From an uncultured Collinsella sp. (lineage in GTDB: Bacteria > Actinomycetota > Coriobacteriia > Coriobacteriales > Coriobacteriaceae), in assembly GCA_900755005.1 (NCBI GenBank), contig CAAEEX010000030.1, positions 1 through 54,143 on the forward strand: DNA of 54,143 nucleotides, read 5' to 3'. A program made the position numbers and the translations under genes. The notes under the pieces are model-generated. The model saw nothing but the letters and a program-made list of their open reading frames with translations, made no database searches and had not been told where the DNA came from. Shown in pieces: positions 33,400 through 43,425 of this stretch; positions within the stretch are counted from its first letter, which is position 1; each line of letters opens with the position of its first letter.

Positions 33400-34818
33400 T
33401 TAAGCGTCTTTCTTGGCAGTCAGATACTCAATGAACTCGGGACCGACGGTCGTAACGTCGCCGGCACCCATGGTGAGCAGCAGGTCGCCCTCGCCCACCA
33501 TCTGCTCGAGCTCCTGATTGAGCTCAAGACGGCTGGAGCAGTAAACGACCTCCTTGCCAGGATGCTTGGCGCGCACGGTATCGGCGAGCATCTTAGAGGT
33601 GACACCCGGAATGGGCATCTCGCCAGCCGAGAACACATCAATCAGCAGCAGTTTATCGGCATTGGCAAATGCATCGGCAAAGTCGTCGCACAGGGCCTGC
33701 AGGCGCGAATAGCGGTGCGGCTGGAACACGACGTCGACGTGCTTGTAGCCCAGCGACGAAGCGGCGGCAAGCGTCGCCTTGATCTCGGTGGGGTGATGGC
33801 CGTAATCATCGACCACGGTGATGCCATCGATATCGCCCACGTGGGTAAAGCGGCGGCGGACGCCCTCAAAGCTCGAGAGCGCCTTGGCGGCGGCGTCGAT
33901 GTCAAGGCCCAGGACATGGGCGACGGTGAGCACGGCCGTGGCGTTGAGCATGTTGTGGCGACCGGGATTGCTCTTGATCTCCACAGCGTGCTCAGTGCCG
34001 TCCTCAAAGCGAACGATAAAGTCACTCTGGATGCCCTTGACATCCGGGTGCACGCAGACGATGTCGTTGCTCTCGGCAAAGCCGTAGGAAAGCACGTGAC
34101 GGCCCGTCGACTTGGCGAGCTCGACCAGATGCGGGTCCTCGCCGCAGACGATGACGGTGCCGTCCTCGCCCACCAGGCTCATGAATTTGGCGAAAGTTGC
34201 CTCGATCTCCTCGATACCCGAGTAGTGATCGAGGTGGTCGGCCTCGACGTTGGTCACAATGACCACGTTGGGGTTCAGGAACAGGAAGGAGCTGTCGGAC
34301 TCGTCGGCCTCGGCGACAAAGTAGTCTCCAGAGCCGTTCTTGCCGTTCGTGTCATAGCCCTCGACGATGCCGCCGATCAAGAAGCTCGGATCCAGACCCA
34401 TGCGGTCGAGCATGGTGGCGCACATCGAAGACGTGGTGGTCTTGCCATGCGTGCCGGCAACAGCGACGGTAGTGTAGCCGTGGCCCAAAGCAGAGAGCAT
34501 CTTGGCACGGGGCCACACGGGAATGCCCAGCTCGCGAGCGCGCACGAGCTCAGGGTTGGACTCCGGAATAGCGGTGGAGACAACAACCACGTCGGGCTTG
34601 ACCTCGTCGATCGTGGCTGCCTCATGGCCCACATGCACCTTCACACCAGCGCGTGTAAGCTGGCGGATATAACGTGACGTCTTAAGGTCGGAGCCGGTAA
34701 CGGCATAACCGCGCTCGTGCAGAACGAGGGCGATGCCGCTCATGCCGGCGCCGCCGATACCGATAAAGTGGGCGCTCTTAAACTCGGGCGCGGAGGTTGC
34801 AGTCTGGGAATCAGCCAT
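33400..34818 (-). CDS. murC: UDP-N-acetylmuramate--L-alanine ligase
   Basis: A 472-residue Mur ligase that adds the first amino acid of the stem peptide. The N-terminal Rossmann motif is HFIGIGGAGMSGIA, the ATP loop is GTHGKTTTSSM, the metal/carbamate region is EADESDSSFLFLNP, and the C-terminal domain starts with DDYGHHPTEIKATL. The start at 34818 (MADSQTATS) is chosen because AAGGAG lies nine bases upstream, inside the nine-codon extension of the frame. It is about 100 bases downstream of murG. Confidence 0.95.
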   Translation of the reverse strand: MADSQTATSAPEFKSAHFIGIGGAGMSGIALVLHERGYAVTGSDLKTSRYIRQLTRAGVKVHVGHEAATIDEVKPDVVVVSTAIPESNPELVRARELGIPVWPRAKMLSALGHGYTTVAVAGTHGKTTTSSMCATMLDRMGLDPSFLIGGIVEGYDTNGKNGSGDYFVAEADESDSSFLFLNPNVVIVTNVEADHLDHYSGIEEIEATFAKFMSLVGEDGTVIVCGEDPHLVELAKSTGRHVLSYGFAESNDIVCVHPDVKGIQSDFIVRFEDGTEHAVEIKSNPGRHNMLNATAVLTVAHVLGLDIDAAAKALSSFEGVRRRFTHVGDIDGITVVDDYGHHPTEIKATLAAASSLGYKHVDVVFQPHRYSRLQALCDDFADAFANADKLLLIDVFSAGEMPIPGVTSKMLADTVRAKHPGKEVVYCSSRLELNQELEQMVGEGDLLLTMGAGDVTTVGPEFIEYLTAKKDA

Positions 34819-34915
34819 GTGCTCGTGTACTCCTTGCGTAAACACTGCCTGTAACCCGTTAACTGTACCGCACCTACCGCATCAGCGCGAGGGCGACCGA
34901 CGATATCCCGTCTAA

Positions 34916-36031
34916 CTAACGCAAACCCTCTACCGCATCGGCCAGAAGAGCGGCGGCCCTATCCTGAGCCAGACCACGCGCCGCCTGACGCATGACGTCG
35001 CGCTCTGCCGCGTCATCGACCAGGTGCAGCAGCTCATCGGCAAAGGCAGAACCGTCGATATCGGCATCGGCACAGAGCACGCCGGCCCCGGCGTCGACCA
35101 GATAACGGGCATTGGTGGTTTGGTGGTCGGCCGTCGCATGCGGGTACGGCACGAGCATCGAGGGCACGGCGAGCGCAGCGATCTCGGCCACGCTCGATGC
35201 GCCCGAACGCGATAGCACCAAATCGGCAGCAGCCAGCATGTCGCCCATGTTGTCGATGTAAGGCTGGACGCGGTAACGCTTCGCCTCCTCGGGCGTCAGC
35301 GCCAAAGCGCGCTCGGTCTCCTCAAAGCCGTCGGCACCCGTCGAATGCAACACATAGAGGTTCTTGCGCGAAAGCAGCTCGTTTTTGAGCGAAGCCACGC
35401 GCTCGTTGAGGTGCTGGGCGCCAAGTGAACCGCCAAAGACGAGCAGCAGCGTAGCGTCCTCGGGAACGCCAAGTGCCTTGCGGCCGCGAGCGCGATCGCC
35501 CTCGATCACCGAGCGACGTACGGGGTTGCCGGTCATGAGCACGTGGTCAGGGTCACCTTCGCGCTCAAAGACCGAACGCGCTGCCGGCACCGAGATGCAC
35601 ACGCGAGCGGCGTGGGAGTTCATCATCTTGTTGGCCAGGCCCGGAACAGAGTTCTGCTCATGCAGCAGATACGGAACGCCTGCGCCCTTGCACCACCCCA
35701 GCAACGGAACCTCGACATAGGCACCAAAACCGATGGCGGCATCGGGCTTGCCGACCTTTGAGAAATGACTGGCGAGCGCACGCTTGGCCTTGTTGACACG
35801 CCACAGCGAGGTCAGCGCCGTCCAAGGACGGGAGCGGTCGAAGCCCGTAACCGTAATGGGAACAAAATCAAACCCAGCCTCGGGGACCAGACGACCCTCG
35901 AGCTTGCGCGACTGGCCCACGAACACAACGTGGTGGCCACGGTCACGCAGCTCTTCGGCCAAGGCGAGCGCGGGGTTGATATGCCCTGCCGTGCCGCCGG
36001 CTGCAATAGCAACGGTCATCTTATCGGTCAT
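34916..36031 (-). CDS. murG: MurG N-acetylglucosaminyltransferase (lipid II synthesis)
   Basis: A 371-residue GT28 glycosyltransferase at the inner face of the membrane, adding GlcNAc to lipid I to make lipid II. The N-terminal AAGGTAGHINPALALAEEL is the diphosphate-binding G-loop, and SRSGASSVAEIAAL with PYPHATADHQTTNA are the donor-binding signatures. The start at 36031 (MTDKMTVAIAAGG) has GAAGGGAC upstream and overlaps the ftsW end by 11 bases, implying coupled translation. Confidence 0.95.
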   Translation of the reverse strand: MTDKMTVAIAAGGTAGHINPALALAEELRDRGHHVVFVGQSRKLEGRLVPEAGFDFVPITVTGFDRSRPWTALTSLWRVNKAKRALASHFSKVGKPDAAIGFGAYVEVPLLGWCKGAGVPYLLHEQNSVPGLANKMMNSHAARVCISVPAARSVFEREGDPDHVLMTGNPVRRSVIEGDRARGRKALGVPEDATLLLVFGGSLGAQHLNERVASLKNELLSRKNLYVLHSTGADGFEETERALALTPEEAKRYRVQPYIDNMGDMLAAADLVLSRSGASSVAEIAALAVPSMLVPYPHATADHQTTNARYLVDAGAGVLCADADIDGSAFADELLHLVDDAAERDVMRQAARGLAQDRAAALLADAVEGLR

Positions 36032-37541
36032 GGTAGTCCCTTCGTACACGCGGTCCCTGGTCGTCGGTGCGCAAACGCGCCGACGGGTCCGAGTTCAAAT
36101 CGATTCGATTATATCCGCCGCCCGCATTGCGAGGAGTTGGGCGCTGCGGACGACCTTGCGGCGCCGTTCGCTGACGCGGACGGGCTGCCGGCTCGGTCGC
36201 AGAGCCATCCAGAACGGTAAAGCCGTTACGCGAAGACCGCTCGCCGCGCACGTGGGGCACGCCGGCGGTACTCTCATCCATAACGGCAAAGCTCTCGCGG
36301 CGACGGTCGTACTCATCGCGACGGGCGCTCTCGTACGAAACGCGTAGGATCAGACCGGCAAGCATAAGCGACACAATAATCGACGAACCGCCATAGCTAA
36401 TAAACGGCAACGGTTTGCCCGTCATGGGAAACACGTTGAGGATGCCCAGCGCATTGATCAAAAACTGCACCGCGAGAATGACCGCAGAGCCAGACGCCAT
36501 GAGCGCGCCCCGACGATCGGTCGCCTGCTCGGCAATGCGAAACGCCGAGTAGATCAGCATCGCAAACACCAAGAAGAACAGGACGGTTCCGACAAAACCG
36601 ACTTCCTCGCCAATGATGGCCAGGATGTAGTCATTGTGCGCCTCGGGCAGATACGAGTACTTCATGGTTGAGTTGCCGATGCCACGGCCGAACAGACCGC
36701 CCGAGGCAAAGGCCATGATGGCAAGCGTGGCCTGATAGCCGTCACCATACTCGTCGGCCCAAGGGTTCAAGGCAACCTGAATACGCACCATACGGTATGG
36801 CTCTGCGACAAGCGCAATCACGATCACGAGAATGCCGAAGATTAGCACGCCGATGATAAATCTGGGGTCGAGACCCGCAAACAACGCCATGCACATGAGG
36901 GTCAACAGGATGATCAGGACGGTACCGAAATCGGGCTGGATAAAGATCAGAAAGAGCGAAATGCCCAGGTAGATGCCCATCTTGCGAAGGAATTCGTTGA
37001 TGTTGCCACCGGGCGAAAAGAAGCGATCGAGCATGATGGCCGAATACGCAATGGCAAATGGCTTTAAAAACTCGGAAGGCTGGAACTGAATGCCGGCGAT
37101 GTTGAGCCAGCGCGTGGCGCCACGGCTGCCGCTGCCCACCAAGAACACCAGAAACAGTAGCCCTATCATGCCTATGAGGAAGATCCTGAGCACATCCTCC
37201 CCAAACCAGCTGTCCGGCAAAACGCGCACGATGGCAATCAGCGCCAGAACACCGACCACGGCAAACGCAGCCTGTCGACCCAGAAAAAACGTCGCTGAGC
37301 CATTCTCGTGCAGCGCCTCGACCGAAGACGCCGAGTACACCATCAGCAGGCCAAAACACACCAAGATAAACAGACAGGCCATGAATATCAGACGGGGGCG
37401 CATGATGCGGGCGGGAACGCCGGCAATATAGCGTTCGCTAAACGACCGCCCGCCGCGACCGGAACGCGGTGTGCTACGCCGCGAGGAAGCACGGTCCGAG
37501 TCGGGCCTCCTCATACCTTGTCGGGGGCTCTCCTCTCTCAC
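36021..37541 (-). CDS. ftsW: FtsW SEDS-family septal peptidoglycan polymerase
   Basis: About 506 residues with ten hydrophobic segments between roughly 50 and 400. The SEDS signatures GSGSRGATRWLNIAGIQFQPSE and FISYGGSSIIVSLMLAG are present, with the catalytic-loop region before the late transmembrane helices. The first 45 residues are Arg/Ser-rich, and the last 100 form a long Arg/Pro-rich cytosolic tail. It polymerises lipid II together with the FtsI transpeptidase. I chose GTG 37541, six bases after AGGGG, right behind the murD stop; TTG 37547 and ATG 37514 are alternatives. Confidence 0.92.
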   Translation of the reverse strand: MREESPRQGMRRPDSDRASSRRSTPRSGRGGRSFSERYIAGVPARIMRPRLIFMACLFILVCFGLLMVYSASSVEALHENGSATFFLGRQAAFAVVGVLALIAIVRVLPDSWFGEDVLRIFLIGMIGLLFLVFLVGSGSRGATRWLNIAGIQFQPSEFLKPFAIAYSAIMLDRFFSPGGNINEFLRKMGIYLGISLFLIFIQPDFGTVLIILLTLMCMALFAGLDPRFIIGVLIFGILVIVIALVAEPYRMVRIQVALNPWADEYGDGYQATLAIMAFASGGLFGRGIGNSTMKYSYLPEAHNDYILAIIGEEVGFVGTVLFFLVFAMLIYSAFRIAEQATDRRGALMASGSAVILAVQFLINALGILNVFPMTGKPLPFISYGGSSIIVSLMLAGLILRVSYESARRDEYDRRRESFAVMDESTAGVPHVRGERSSRNGFTVLDGSATEPAARPRQRTAPQGRPQRPTPRNAGGGYNRIDLNSDPSARLRTDDQGPRVRRDYHDR

Positions 37542-37550
37542 CGGCAACCC

Positions 37551-38957
37551 CTATTCCATTTGCGATTTCGCTGCAGCGGCAAGCTGGGCCACATAGTCCT
37601 TAAACACGCGGCCGCGCTCCTCATAGCCCGAGAACTCATCGAACGAAGAGCAGGCAGGAGAAAGTAAGATCACGTCGCCACGGCTCGACAGCGAACGGGC
37701 AACGTCCACGGCATCGCGTAGGTCATCCGCCTGGGCGATATCCACATCGCCATCGACATCGGCCTCGTCCATAGCGGCGGTGAAGCGCTCGCGCGCATCG
37801 CCAAAGCAGACGACCGAGCGCACGTTATCCATAACAACGCGCGCGAAGTCCGTGAGCGGCGTGCCCTTATCGTGGCCGCCGAGCAGCAAGATCACGTCGT
37901 CATCGGGAAATGCCGTCAGTGCCTTCTCGACCGCGTCGGTGTTGGTCGCCTTGGAATCGTTGACGTAGCGCACACCGTCAATCTCGCCGCACGGCTCCAC
38001 GCGATGCTCGAGCGGCTGGAACGAGGCCAGACCGCGGCGGACACCATCGACATCGGCACCGACGGCCAGAGCAGCCGTGGCGGCACATAAGGCATTGATG
38101 ACATTGTGATGGCCCGAGATCTTGAGCTCGGACGTGGCGACAAGCTGGGTCTCGACGCCCTTCAGGCGCACGACCATTTTGCCGTCGCGCACAAAGGCGG
38201 CGTCTGCACCCTCGGGCTCGTCAAAAGCGACCTTGCAGATGCGGCGACCCGGCGTATAGATGTACTCATCGAACTCGTGAATGCCAGCGTCTTCGACGTC
38301 GACAACCACCAGATCGTCATCGACCATATTGTCAAACAGTTTGATCTTGGCAAGCGCATAGTTCTTATGGCTCTTATGCCAGCCCAAGTGGTCGGGAGTG
38401 ATGTTGAGCAGCACCGCCACGCGAGGGTGGAGCTCGGTGGTCGTAGCAATCTGATAGCTCGAGAGCTCAGCCACAAACCACTCGTTGTGGGCTCGGCCGT
38501 CAATCTCGTTGATAGGCGGCTCACCGATGTTGCCAACAGCTACACTGGCCTCACCGGAAGCCTTGAGCAGATAATCGGTCAGCGACGTGGTGGTCGTCTT
38601 GCCGTTGGTGCCCGTGATGGCAATCCAGTTATCGGGCGACAGGCGATAGGCAAACTCGGGCTCACCCATAATCTGGGCGGCATGCTCGCGCCCGGCCTTA
38701 AAGAAGCCCGAGAACTCCGAGATGCCCGGGCACGTCACGCATACGTCATAGGCGCCCTCGACCTGTTCGGTCCCATAGACAAACGACGCACCAGCAGCCT
38801 CGAGCGCACGCGTGGCGTCATTGGGCTCAGAGGTGCCGCCGCCATACACGGTAACGGCGCTTACGCGCTCTGGATGTGCCAGCGCCCAGCGGGCGACATC
38901 GAGACCGGATTTGCCCTGACCCAAAACGAGCAGGCTAAAGACATCAGCAAGAGGCAT
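37551..38957 (-). CDS. murD: UDP-N-acetylmuramoylalanine--D-glutamate ligase
   Basis: A 468-residue Mur ligase adding D-Glu. The N-terminal domain has VLGQGKSGLDVARWAL, the ATP loop is ITGTNGKTTTTSL, and the C-terminal domain signature is YVNDSKATNTDAVEKAL with LLLGGHDKG. The length is normal. The start at 38957 is nine bases after the mraY stop with a weak TGGT site, so translation is likely coupled. Confidence 0.95.
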   Translation of the reverse strand: MPLADVFSLLVLGQGKSGLDVARWALAHPERVSAVTVYGGGTSEPNDATRALEAAGASFVYGTEQVEGAYDVCVTCPGISEFSGFFKAGREHAAQIMGEPEFAYRLSPDNWIAITGTNGKTTTTSLTDYLLKASGEASVAVGNIGEPPINEIDGRAHNEWFVAELSSYQIATTTELHPRVAVLLNITPDHLGWHKSHKNYALAKIKLFDNMVDDDLVVVDVEDAGIHEFDEYIYTPGRRICKVAFDEPEGADAAFVRDGKMVVRLKGVETQLVATSELKISGHHNVINALCAATAALAVGADVDGVRRGLASFQPLEHRVEPCGEIDGVRYVNDSKATNTDAVEKALTAFPDDDVILLLGGHDKGTPLTDFARVVMDNVRSVVCFGDARERFTAAMDEADVDGDVDIAQADDLRDAVDVARSLSSRGDVILLSPACSSFDEFSGYEERGRVFKDYVAQLAAAAKSQME

Positions 38958-38966
38958 GAAAGACCA

Positions 38967-39986
38967 CTATCCCAACTGGAAGAACAGAGCAAGGCCAACG
39001 GCACCAAATGCCGCAGCGATAATCCAAAAACGGATGACGACCTTGGTCTCGGCCCAACCCTTCTTTTCGAAATGATGATGGATGGGCGCCATAAGGAAGA
39101 CGCGCTTGTGCGTAAAGTGGAAGTAGACAACCTGAATCATGACCGACAGGGTCTCAACGATAAACAGGCCGCCGATGATGAGGGAGACGACCTCGGTGTT
39201 AGTCATGATGGACGTACAGGCAAACGCGGCGCCCAGAGCAAGCGAGCCGGTATCACCCATAAAGATGCTCGCCGGATAGCAGTTGAACCACAGAAAGCCC
39301 AAGCAGGCACCGGCACACGCGGTGCAGAAGATGGACAGGTTCACGTCTCCGTGCAAAAACGCCATGGCAGCCATGGCGAGCATGGCGATCATGGAGGTGC
39401 CGCCAGCAAGACCGTCAAGGCCATCGGTCAGGTTCACGGCATTAGAAAGACCGGCAATCATCAGCCAGCAAAAGACAATATAGAGCCACGGGAACGAATA
39501 GCCGCAGATGGTGGTCGAAAGCACGCCAAGGTCGATCGTCAACCCACCGGGAAAACGAATCTCGGGGGCGACACCGCACCAGTTGACGGCAAGTACCGTA
39601 AAGGTGACACAGATAATGGTTAGGCCGATCATCTTGGCATGGGGCGTCAGACCGAGCGAGCGCCCATGCGTAACGGAGGTCAGGTCGTCGATCAGGCCCA
39701 GCACGCCGGTCGCCAGCGTGGCGAGCAGCACGAGTACGAGCTCGGTGGTGAGCTTGCCCATCAGCAGGCAGGTCAGCGAGATCGCGACGAGGATGACAAC
39801 GCCACCCATGGTGGGCGTTCCCTGCTTAACCAAATGACGCTTGGGGCCGTCGGCACGAACCTGCTGGCCGATACCCTCGACCTTGAGCAGCTTGATCCAC
39901 CACGGCATGAGCAGCAGCGCAATGGCTGCGGCGATGCCAAGCCCCAAAAAAGCCTGATACGTTGGATACGAGGGATTGCCGAACAT
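38967..39986 (-). CDS. mraY: phospho-N-acetylmuramoyl-pentapeptide transferase MraY
   Basis: A 339-residue polytopic enzyme with about ten membrane segments that attaches phospho-MurNAc-pentapeptide to undecaprenyl phosphate (lipid I). Signatures: GTPTMGGVVIL, DDLTSVTHGRSLGL, NAVNLTDGLDGLAGGTSM with the catalytic Asp residues, and MAPIHHHFEKKGWAE near the C-terminus. The start at 39986 lies three bases after the murF stop. Confidence 0.96.
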   Translation of the reverse strand: MFGNPSYPTYQAFLGLGIAAAIALLLMPWWIKLLKVEGIGQQVRADGPKRHLVKQGTPTMGGVVILVAISLTCLLMGKLTTELVLVLLATLATGVLGLIDDLTSVTHGRSLGLTPHAKMIGLTIICVTFTVLAVNWCGVAPEIRFPGGLTIDLGVLSTTICGYSFPWLYIVFCWLMIAGLSNAVNLTDGLDGLAGGTSMIAMLAMAAMAFLHGDVNLSIFCTACAGACLGFLWFNCYPASIFMGDTGSLALGAAFACTSIMTNTEVVSLIIGGLFIVETLSVMIQVVYFHFTHKRVFLMAPIHHHFEKKGWAETKVVIRFWIIAAAFGAVGLALFFQLG

Positions 39987-39989
39987 GGG

Positions 39990-41414
39990 CTAGCACACAC
40001 CTTCCACAAAGCGGTCGAGCTCAACAAAGCGGGAACCCTTGACCAGTACAACATCATGTTTTTCAAGCGCGCCGCCCATGCGGTCGAGCACCTGCTGATA
40101 ATCGGAGAACACCTGGATGCGGTCCTCGTCCATGCCCATCATGCGCGCGGCATCGGCCATAAGCTGGGCCAGCTCACCACCCACGCACGCCAGCATGTCG
40201 AGCTTCTTGGCGGCGGCATAGGCGCCCACGAGCTCATGCATGCGAGGAGCCTCATCGCCCATCTCGCCCATCTCGCCCAGGATCGCCATGCGAGACCCCG
40301 TGCACGAAAGCGAGCACAGCAGATCGAGGCCGGCTGCCATCGATTCGGCGCTGGCGTTATAGGAATCGTCGATGATGCGTGCACCGCTCTTGGCGCGCTT
40401 GATCTCCTGGCGGTGCCCGGTGATCGTGAGGCCCCTAAAGGCAGCATCGATCTGCTCGGGCGTCACGCCCAGGCGATAGGCAACCGCGGCGGCCTTAACG
40501 GCATTAGGAACGGACTGCACGCCGGGGATGGCAAGCATGGTATCGATTGTCTCGCCCTGACCAAAATCGAGCGTAAAGACCGGACGGCCCTCGTCATCAA
40601 CGCGAACGTCGCGGGCGCGGACCTCATCATCGTCAGAGACACCGGCCAGCATCACGTCGATACCAGCAGGCTGGGCGAACGTATCGCGAATGAACGGCGT
40701 AAAATCGTCCTCGCCGCCCAAAACCAGCAGCGGCAAATAGTCGCCGGCGGCGCACATGCCCTGGACAATCTCGGCTTTAGCGCGGGCGATGTTCTCGCGG
40801 CTGCCCAAAATGCCGATATGAGAGGTGCCGATCTTGCTCACGATGGCAAGGTTGGGATTGGCGGACTGGGACAGGCGCTCGATCTCGTGGAAATGGTTCA
40901 TGCCCATCTCGAGCACCAGGACCTCGGTATCGGCCGGAGCGGAAAGCACCGTGAGCGGCATGCCGATCAGGTTATTGAAATTGCCCTTGGTGGCCCAGAC
41001 ACGATAGCGCTTGGCGAGCACAGCGGCGAGAACGTCCTTGGTCGTCGTCTTGCCGATGGAACCGGTAATGCCAACGACCAGGCAGCCAAGCTCCAGGCGA
41101 TACACGTGCGCCAAACGCAGCAGAAACTCCTCGGGATCATCGGTCAGCAAGATGGCACAGCCCTTGTCCTGCGCCAGCGAGACCAGCTCGGCCTCGGGCT
41201 CACGCGTCATCACGACGGCGCCGGCACCCGACTGGACGGCACGGGAAGCAAAATCATTGCCGTCGACGTTTTCACCGGGAAAGGCGACGAAAATCGTCCC
41301 TTCCTCGACCTGGCGCGAGTCGATAACGCACCCGCGGCATACCCGATCGACTTCTCCCGTCACGGTTCGGGCCCCTGTTGCGGCCGCGAGGTTGTTGACG
41401 GCGATCTCTATCAT
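39990..41414 (-). CDS. murF: UDP-MurNAc-tripeptide--D-Ala-D-Ala ligase
   Basis: A 474-residue Mur ligase adding the D-Ala-D-Ala dipeptide. The ATP loop GITGSIGKTTTKDVLA replaces the GTNGKT of MurD with GSIGKT, as usual in MurF. The middle domain has LEMGMNHFHEIERLS, and the C-terminal domain DDSYNASAESMAAGLD with AILGEMGEMG. It follows ftsI directly; the murE gene that normally lies between them is absent. The start at 41414 has GGGGAGC upstream. Confidence 0.95.
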   Translation of the reverse strand: MIEIAVNNLAAATGARTVTGEVDRVCRGCVIDSRQVEEGTIFVAFPGENVDGNDFASRAVQSGAGAVVMTREPEAELVSLAQDKGCAILLTDDPEEFLLRLAHVYRLELGCLVVGITGSIGKTTTKDVLAAVLAKRYRVWATKGNFNNLIGMPLTVLSAPADTEVLVLEMGMNHFHEIERLSQSANPNLAIVSKIGTSHIGILGSRENIARAKAEIVQGMCAAGDYLPLLVLGGEDDFTPFIRDTFAQPAGIDVMLAGVSDDDEVRARDVRVDDEGRPVFTLDFGQGETIDTMLAIPGVQSVPNAVKAAAVAYRLGVTPEQIDAAFRGLTITGHRQEIKRAKSGARIIDDSYNASAESMAAGLDLLCSLSCTGSRMAILGEMGEMGDEAPRMHELVGAYAAAKKLDMLACVGGELAQLMADAARMMGMDEDRIQVFSDYQQVLDRMGGALEKHDVVLVKGSRFVELDRFVEGVC

Positions 41415-41542
41415 TGCAGCTCCCCTGTAAACCTAAATAATGCTATCGGCGTATTGTATCCCAGCGCCGCGCATGCGTGGTGCAGGGCATGTGAACACCC
41501 CTCATATGGGACAACAAACCACGCCCCAAAGATTGTAACCCC

Positions 41543-43408
41543 CTACTTCGTGTGCGGGATACCCAGCACGTCGAGCGCGTTGGCCATAATGGACTGGAAC
41601 GGCACCGCAGCGGCATCTGAGCCGCTCGGCGTTCCGTCGAGCGTGATATAGCACAGCACCTTGGGCGATTGTGCCGGTGCAAAGCCCATAAAGGACGACA
41701 TGTAGTTCTCCTTGAGGTAGCCGCCGTTCTCGTCGGCACGTTCGGCCGTACCGGTCTTACCCGCCACGTCATAGCCGTCAACCGCGCCGCCAACGCCCGT
41801 TCCCTCCGACACGACCGTCTGCATGCACGATGTCACCTGGGATGCGGCGTCCTCCGAAATCGCGCGCTCGCCTTCGCCCCAGTCCTTCTCGTCGCCTTTG
41901 CTGGACTTATAGAAGTGCGGGGTCATCATCACGCCGCCGTTGGCGATGCCGCCCACGGCACGTGCGATCTCAATCGGCGAGACAGACAGCGCCTGTCCAA
42001 AGCTCATCGAGCCCAGCGTGGCGCCGTCATACTGGTCACGCTCCTTGACGATGCCCAGGCTCTCGCCCGGAAAATCGACACCCGAGCTGTGACCGATGCC
42101 CCACTTGTCCACATAGGCGGCAAAGTCGTCGGCACCGATCTTGCGCCCCACCAGGACAAATCCCACGTTGGACGAACGGCGCATCATCTCGCGCACATCC
42201 ATGGTCATGGCGTAGTCACGCTTGTCGGCATCGGTGACGGTATCGTCGCCCACCTTGATGCTCGCCGGCACCTCAAACGACGTACTCGACCGCACGACGC
42301 CCAAGTCGAAGCCGGCGCCCGCCACGAGCGTCTTAAAGACCGAGCCGGGCTCGTAGGCGTCGGTGACCAGGCGCAGGTTCATATCCTCGGTCTTGGCGTT
42401 TTCCAAATTGGTCTGGTCGTAGGTCGGATACGAGCAGGCTGCCAAGATCTCGCCTGTCGTAGGATCGGTGACCAGCGCCGAGCCGTTCTTGGCCTTTGTC
42501 TTCTCGACAGCCTCTGCCAGGGCATCCTCGGCCGCACGCTGGATATTGACGTCGAGCGTCGTCACGATATCAACGCCGTCGACCGCAGCCAACTTTTTAT
42601 AGGCACCGCCCGCGATATAGCTGCCGTCCCTCGCGCGCTCGCGTACGAGAGAACCGTTCGTGCCGGTCAGAAGCTTGTTGTATTGCTTTTCGAGACCCGT
42701 CAAGCCGTCGTTGTCTACATTCACTACACCCAGCACCTGCGATGCCAGATTGCCGTATGGATATACGCGCTTCATGGCCTGCTCAAAAAGCACTCCGGGC
42801 AGGTTCTTCTTCTCCAGCGCCGCAGCGTCGTCTTCGTCCACCTGGCGCTTGATATACACCCAGGTTCCATCGGACTCAACGAGCTTGCGGCAGGTCTTTT
42901 TATCGATTCCAGTTGCCTTGACCAGCGCCGACACCGTCTTGTCAACATCCTCGACAAGCTGGGGGTTCACGGCGATGTTGCGACATTCGACCGACGACGC
43001 CAGCACGTTACCGTTGCGGTCGTAGATGGTGCCACGTTTGGCATAGAGGGTCTGCGCAAGCAGGCGGCGCGCATCGGCACGCTCGCGCAGTTTATCGGCT
43101 TCGACAATTTGATAGTCGGCAAGGCGAAAGACGCCCAAGCCCAAGCCAAGCCCAATGAAGCCCATGACGGCTTTGCGGCGAGGCAGAGGCGTGCCCGTGA
43201 GCCATTCGGTCGACGAACTCTTGCGCGACCTGGTGTTATGCACTTGAGGGCCGCCCGAGCCGCGAAGTCGCGACGCCGGGTCGTTGCCACGGGACTGCCC
43301 GGCGTTGTAAGATTGCCGACCCGTTCCTTGATAACCAGAACGTCCCCGCGACGAGGGACGTCCAGAACCGCGGCCCCCATCGGAACCGCGGCGATAGTCA
43401 TTTGTCAT
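41543..43408 (-). CDS. ftsI: FtsI (PBP2b-type) septal transpeptidase
   Basis: A 621-residue class B penicillin-binding protein. The first 66 residues are an Arg/Ser/Gly-rich low-complexity cytosolic tail and one membrane segment lies at about 79-96. The pedestal domain opens with AKRGTIYDRNGNVLASS, and the transpeptidase has the catalytic S356-V-F-K359 motif, SSN at 412-414 and KTG at 551-553. There are no C-terminal PASTA domains. It cross-links septal peptidoglycan in complex with FtsW. The start at 43408, 18 bases after the ftsL stop, has a weak site. Confidence 0.95.
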   Translation of the reverse strand: MTNDYRRGSDGGRGSGRPSSRGRSGYQGTGRQSYNAGQSRGNDPASRLRGSGGPQVHNTRSRKSSSTEWLTGTPLPRRKAVMGFIGLGLGLGVFRLADYQIVEADKLRERADARRLLAQTLYAKRGTIYDRNGNVLASSVECRNIAVNPQLVEDVDKTVSALVKATGIDKKTCRKLVESDGTWVYIKRQVDEDDAAALEKKNLPGVLFEQAMKRVYPYGNLASQVLGVVNVDNDGLTGLEKQYNKLLTGTNGSLVRERARDGSYIAGGAYKKLAAVDGVDIVTTLDVNIQRAAEDALAEAVEKTKAKNGSALVTDPTTGEILAACSYPTYDQTNLENAKTEDMNLRLVTDAYEPGSVFKTLVAGAGFDLGVVRSSTSFEVPASIKVGDDTVTDADKRDYAMTMDVREMMRRSSNVGFVLVGRKIGADDFAAYVDKWGIGHSSGVDFPGESLGIVKERDQYDGATLGSMSFGQALSVSPIEIARAVGGIANGGVMMTPHFYKSSKGDEKDWGEGERAISEDAASQVTSCMQTVVSEGTGVGGAVDGYDVAGKTGTAERADENGGYLKENYMSSFMGFAPAQSPKVLCYITLDGTPSGSDAAAVPFQSIMANALDVLGIPHTK

Positions 43409-43425
43409 ACTCAGCTACCGTCTTG

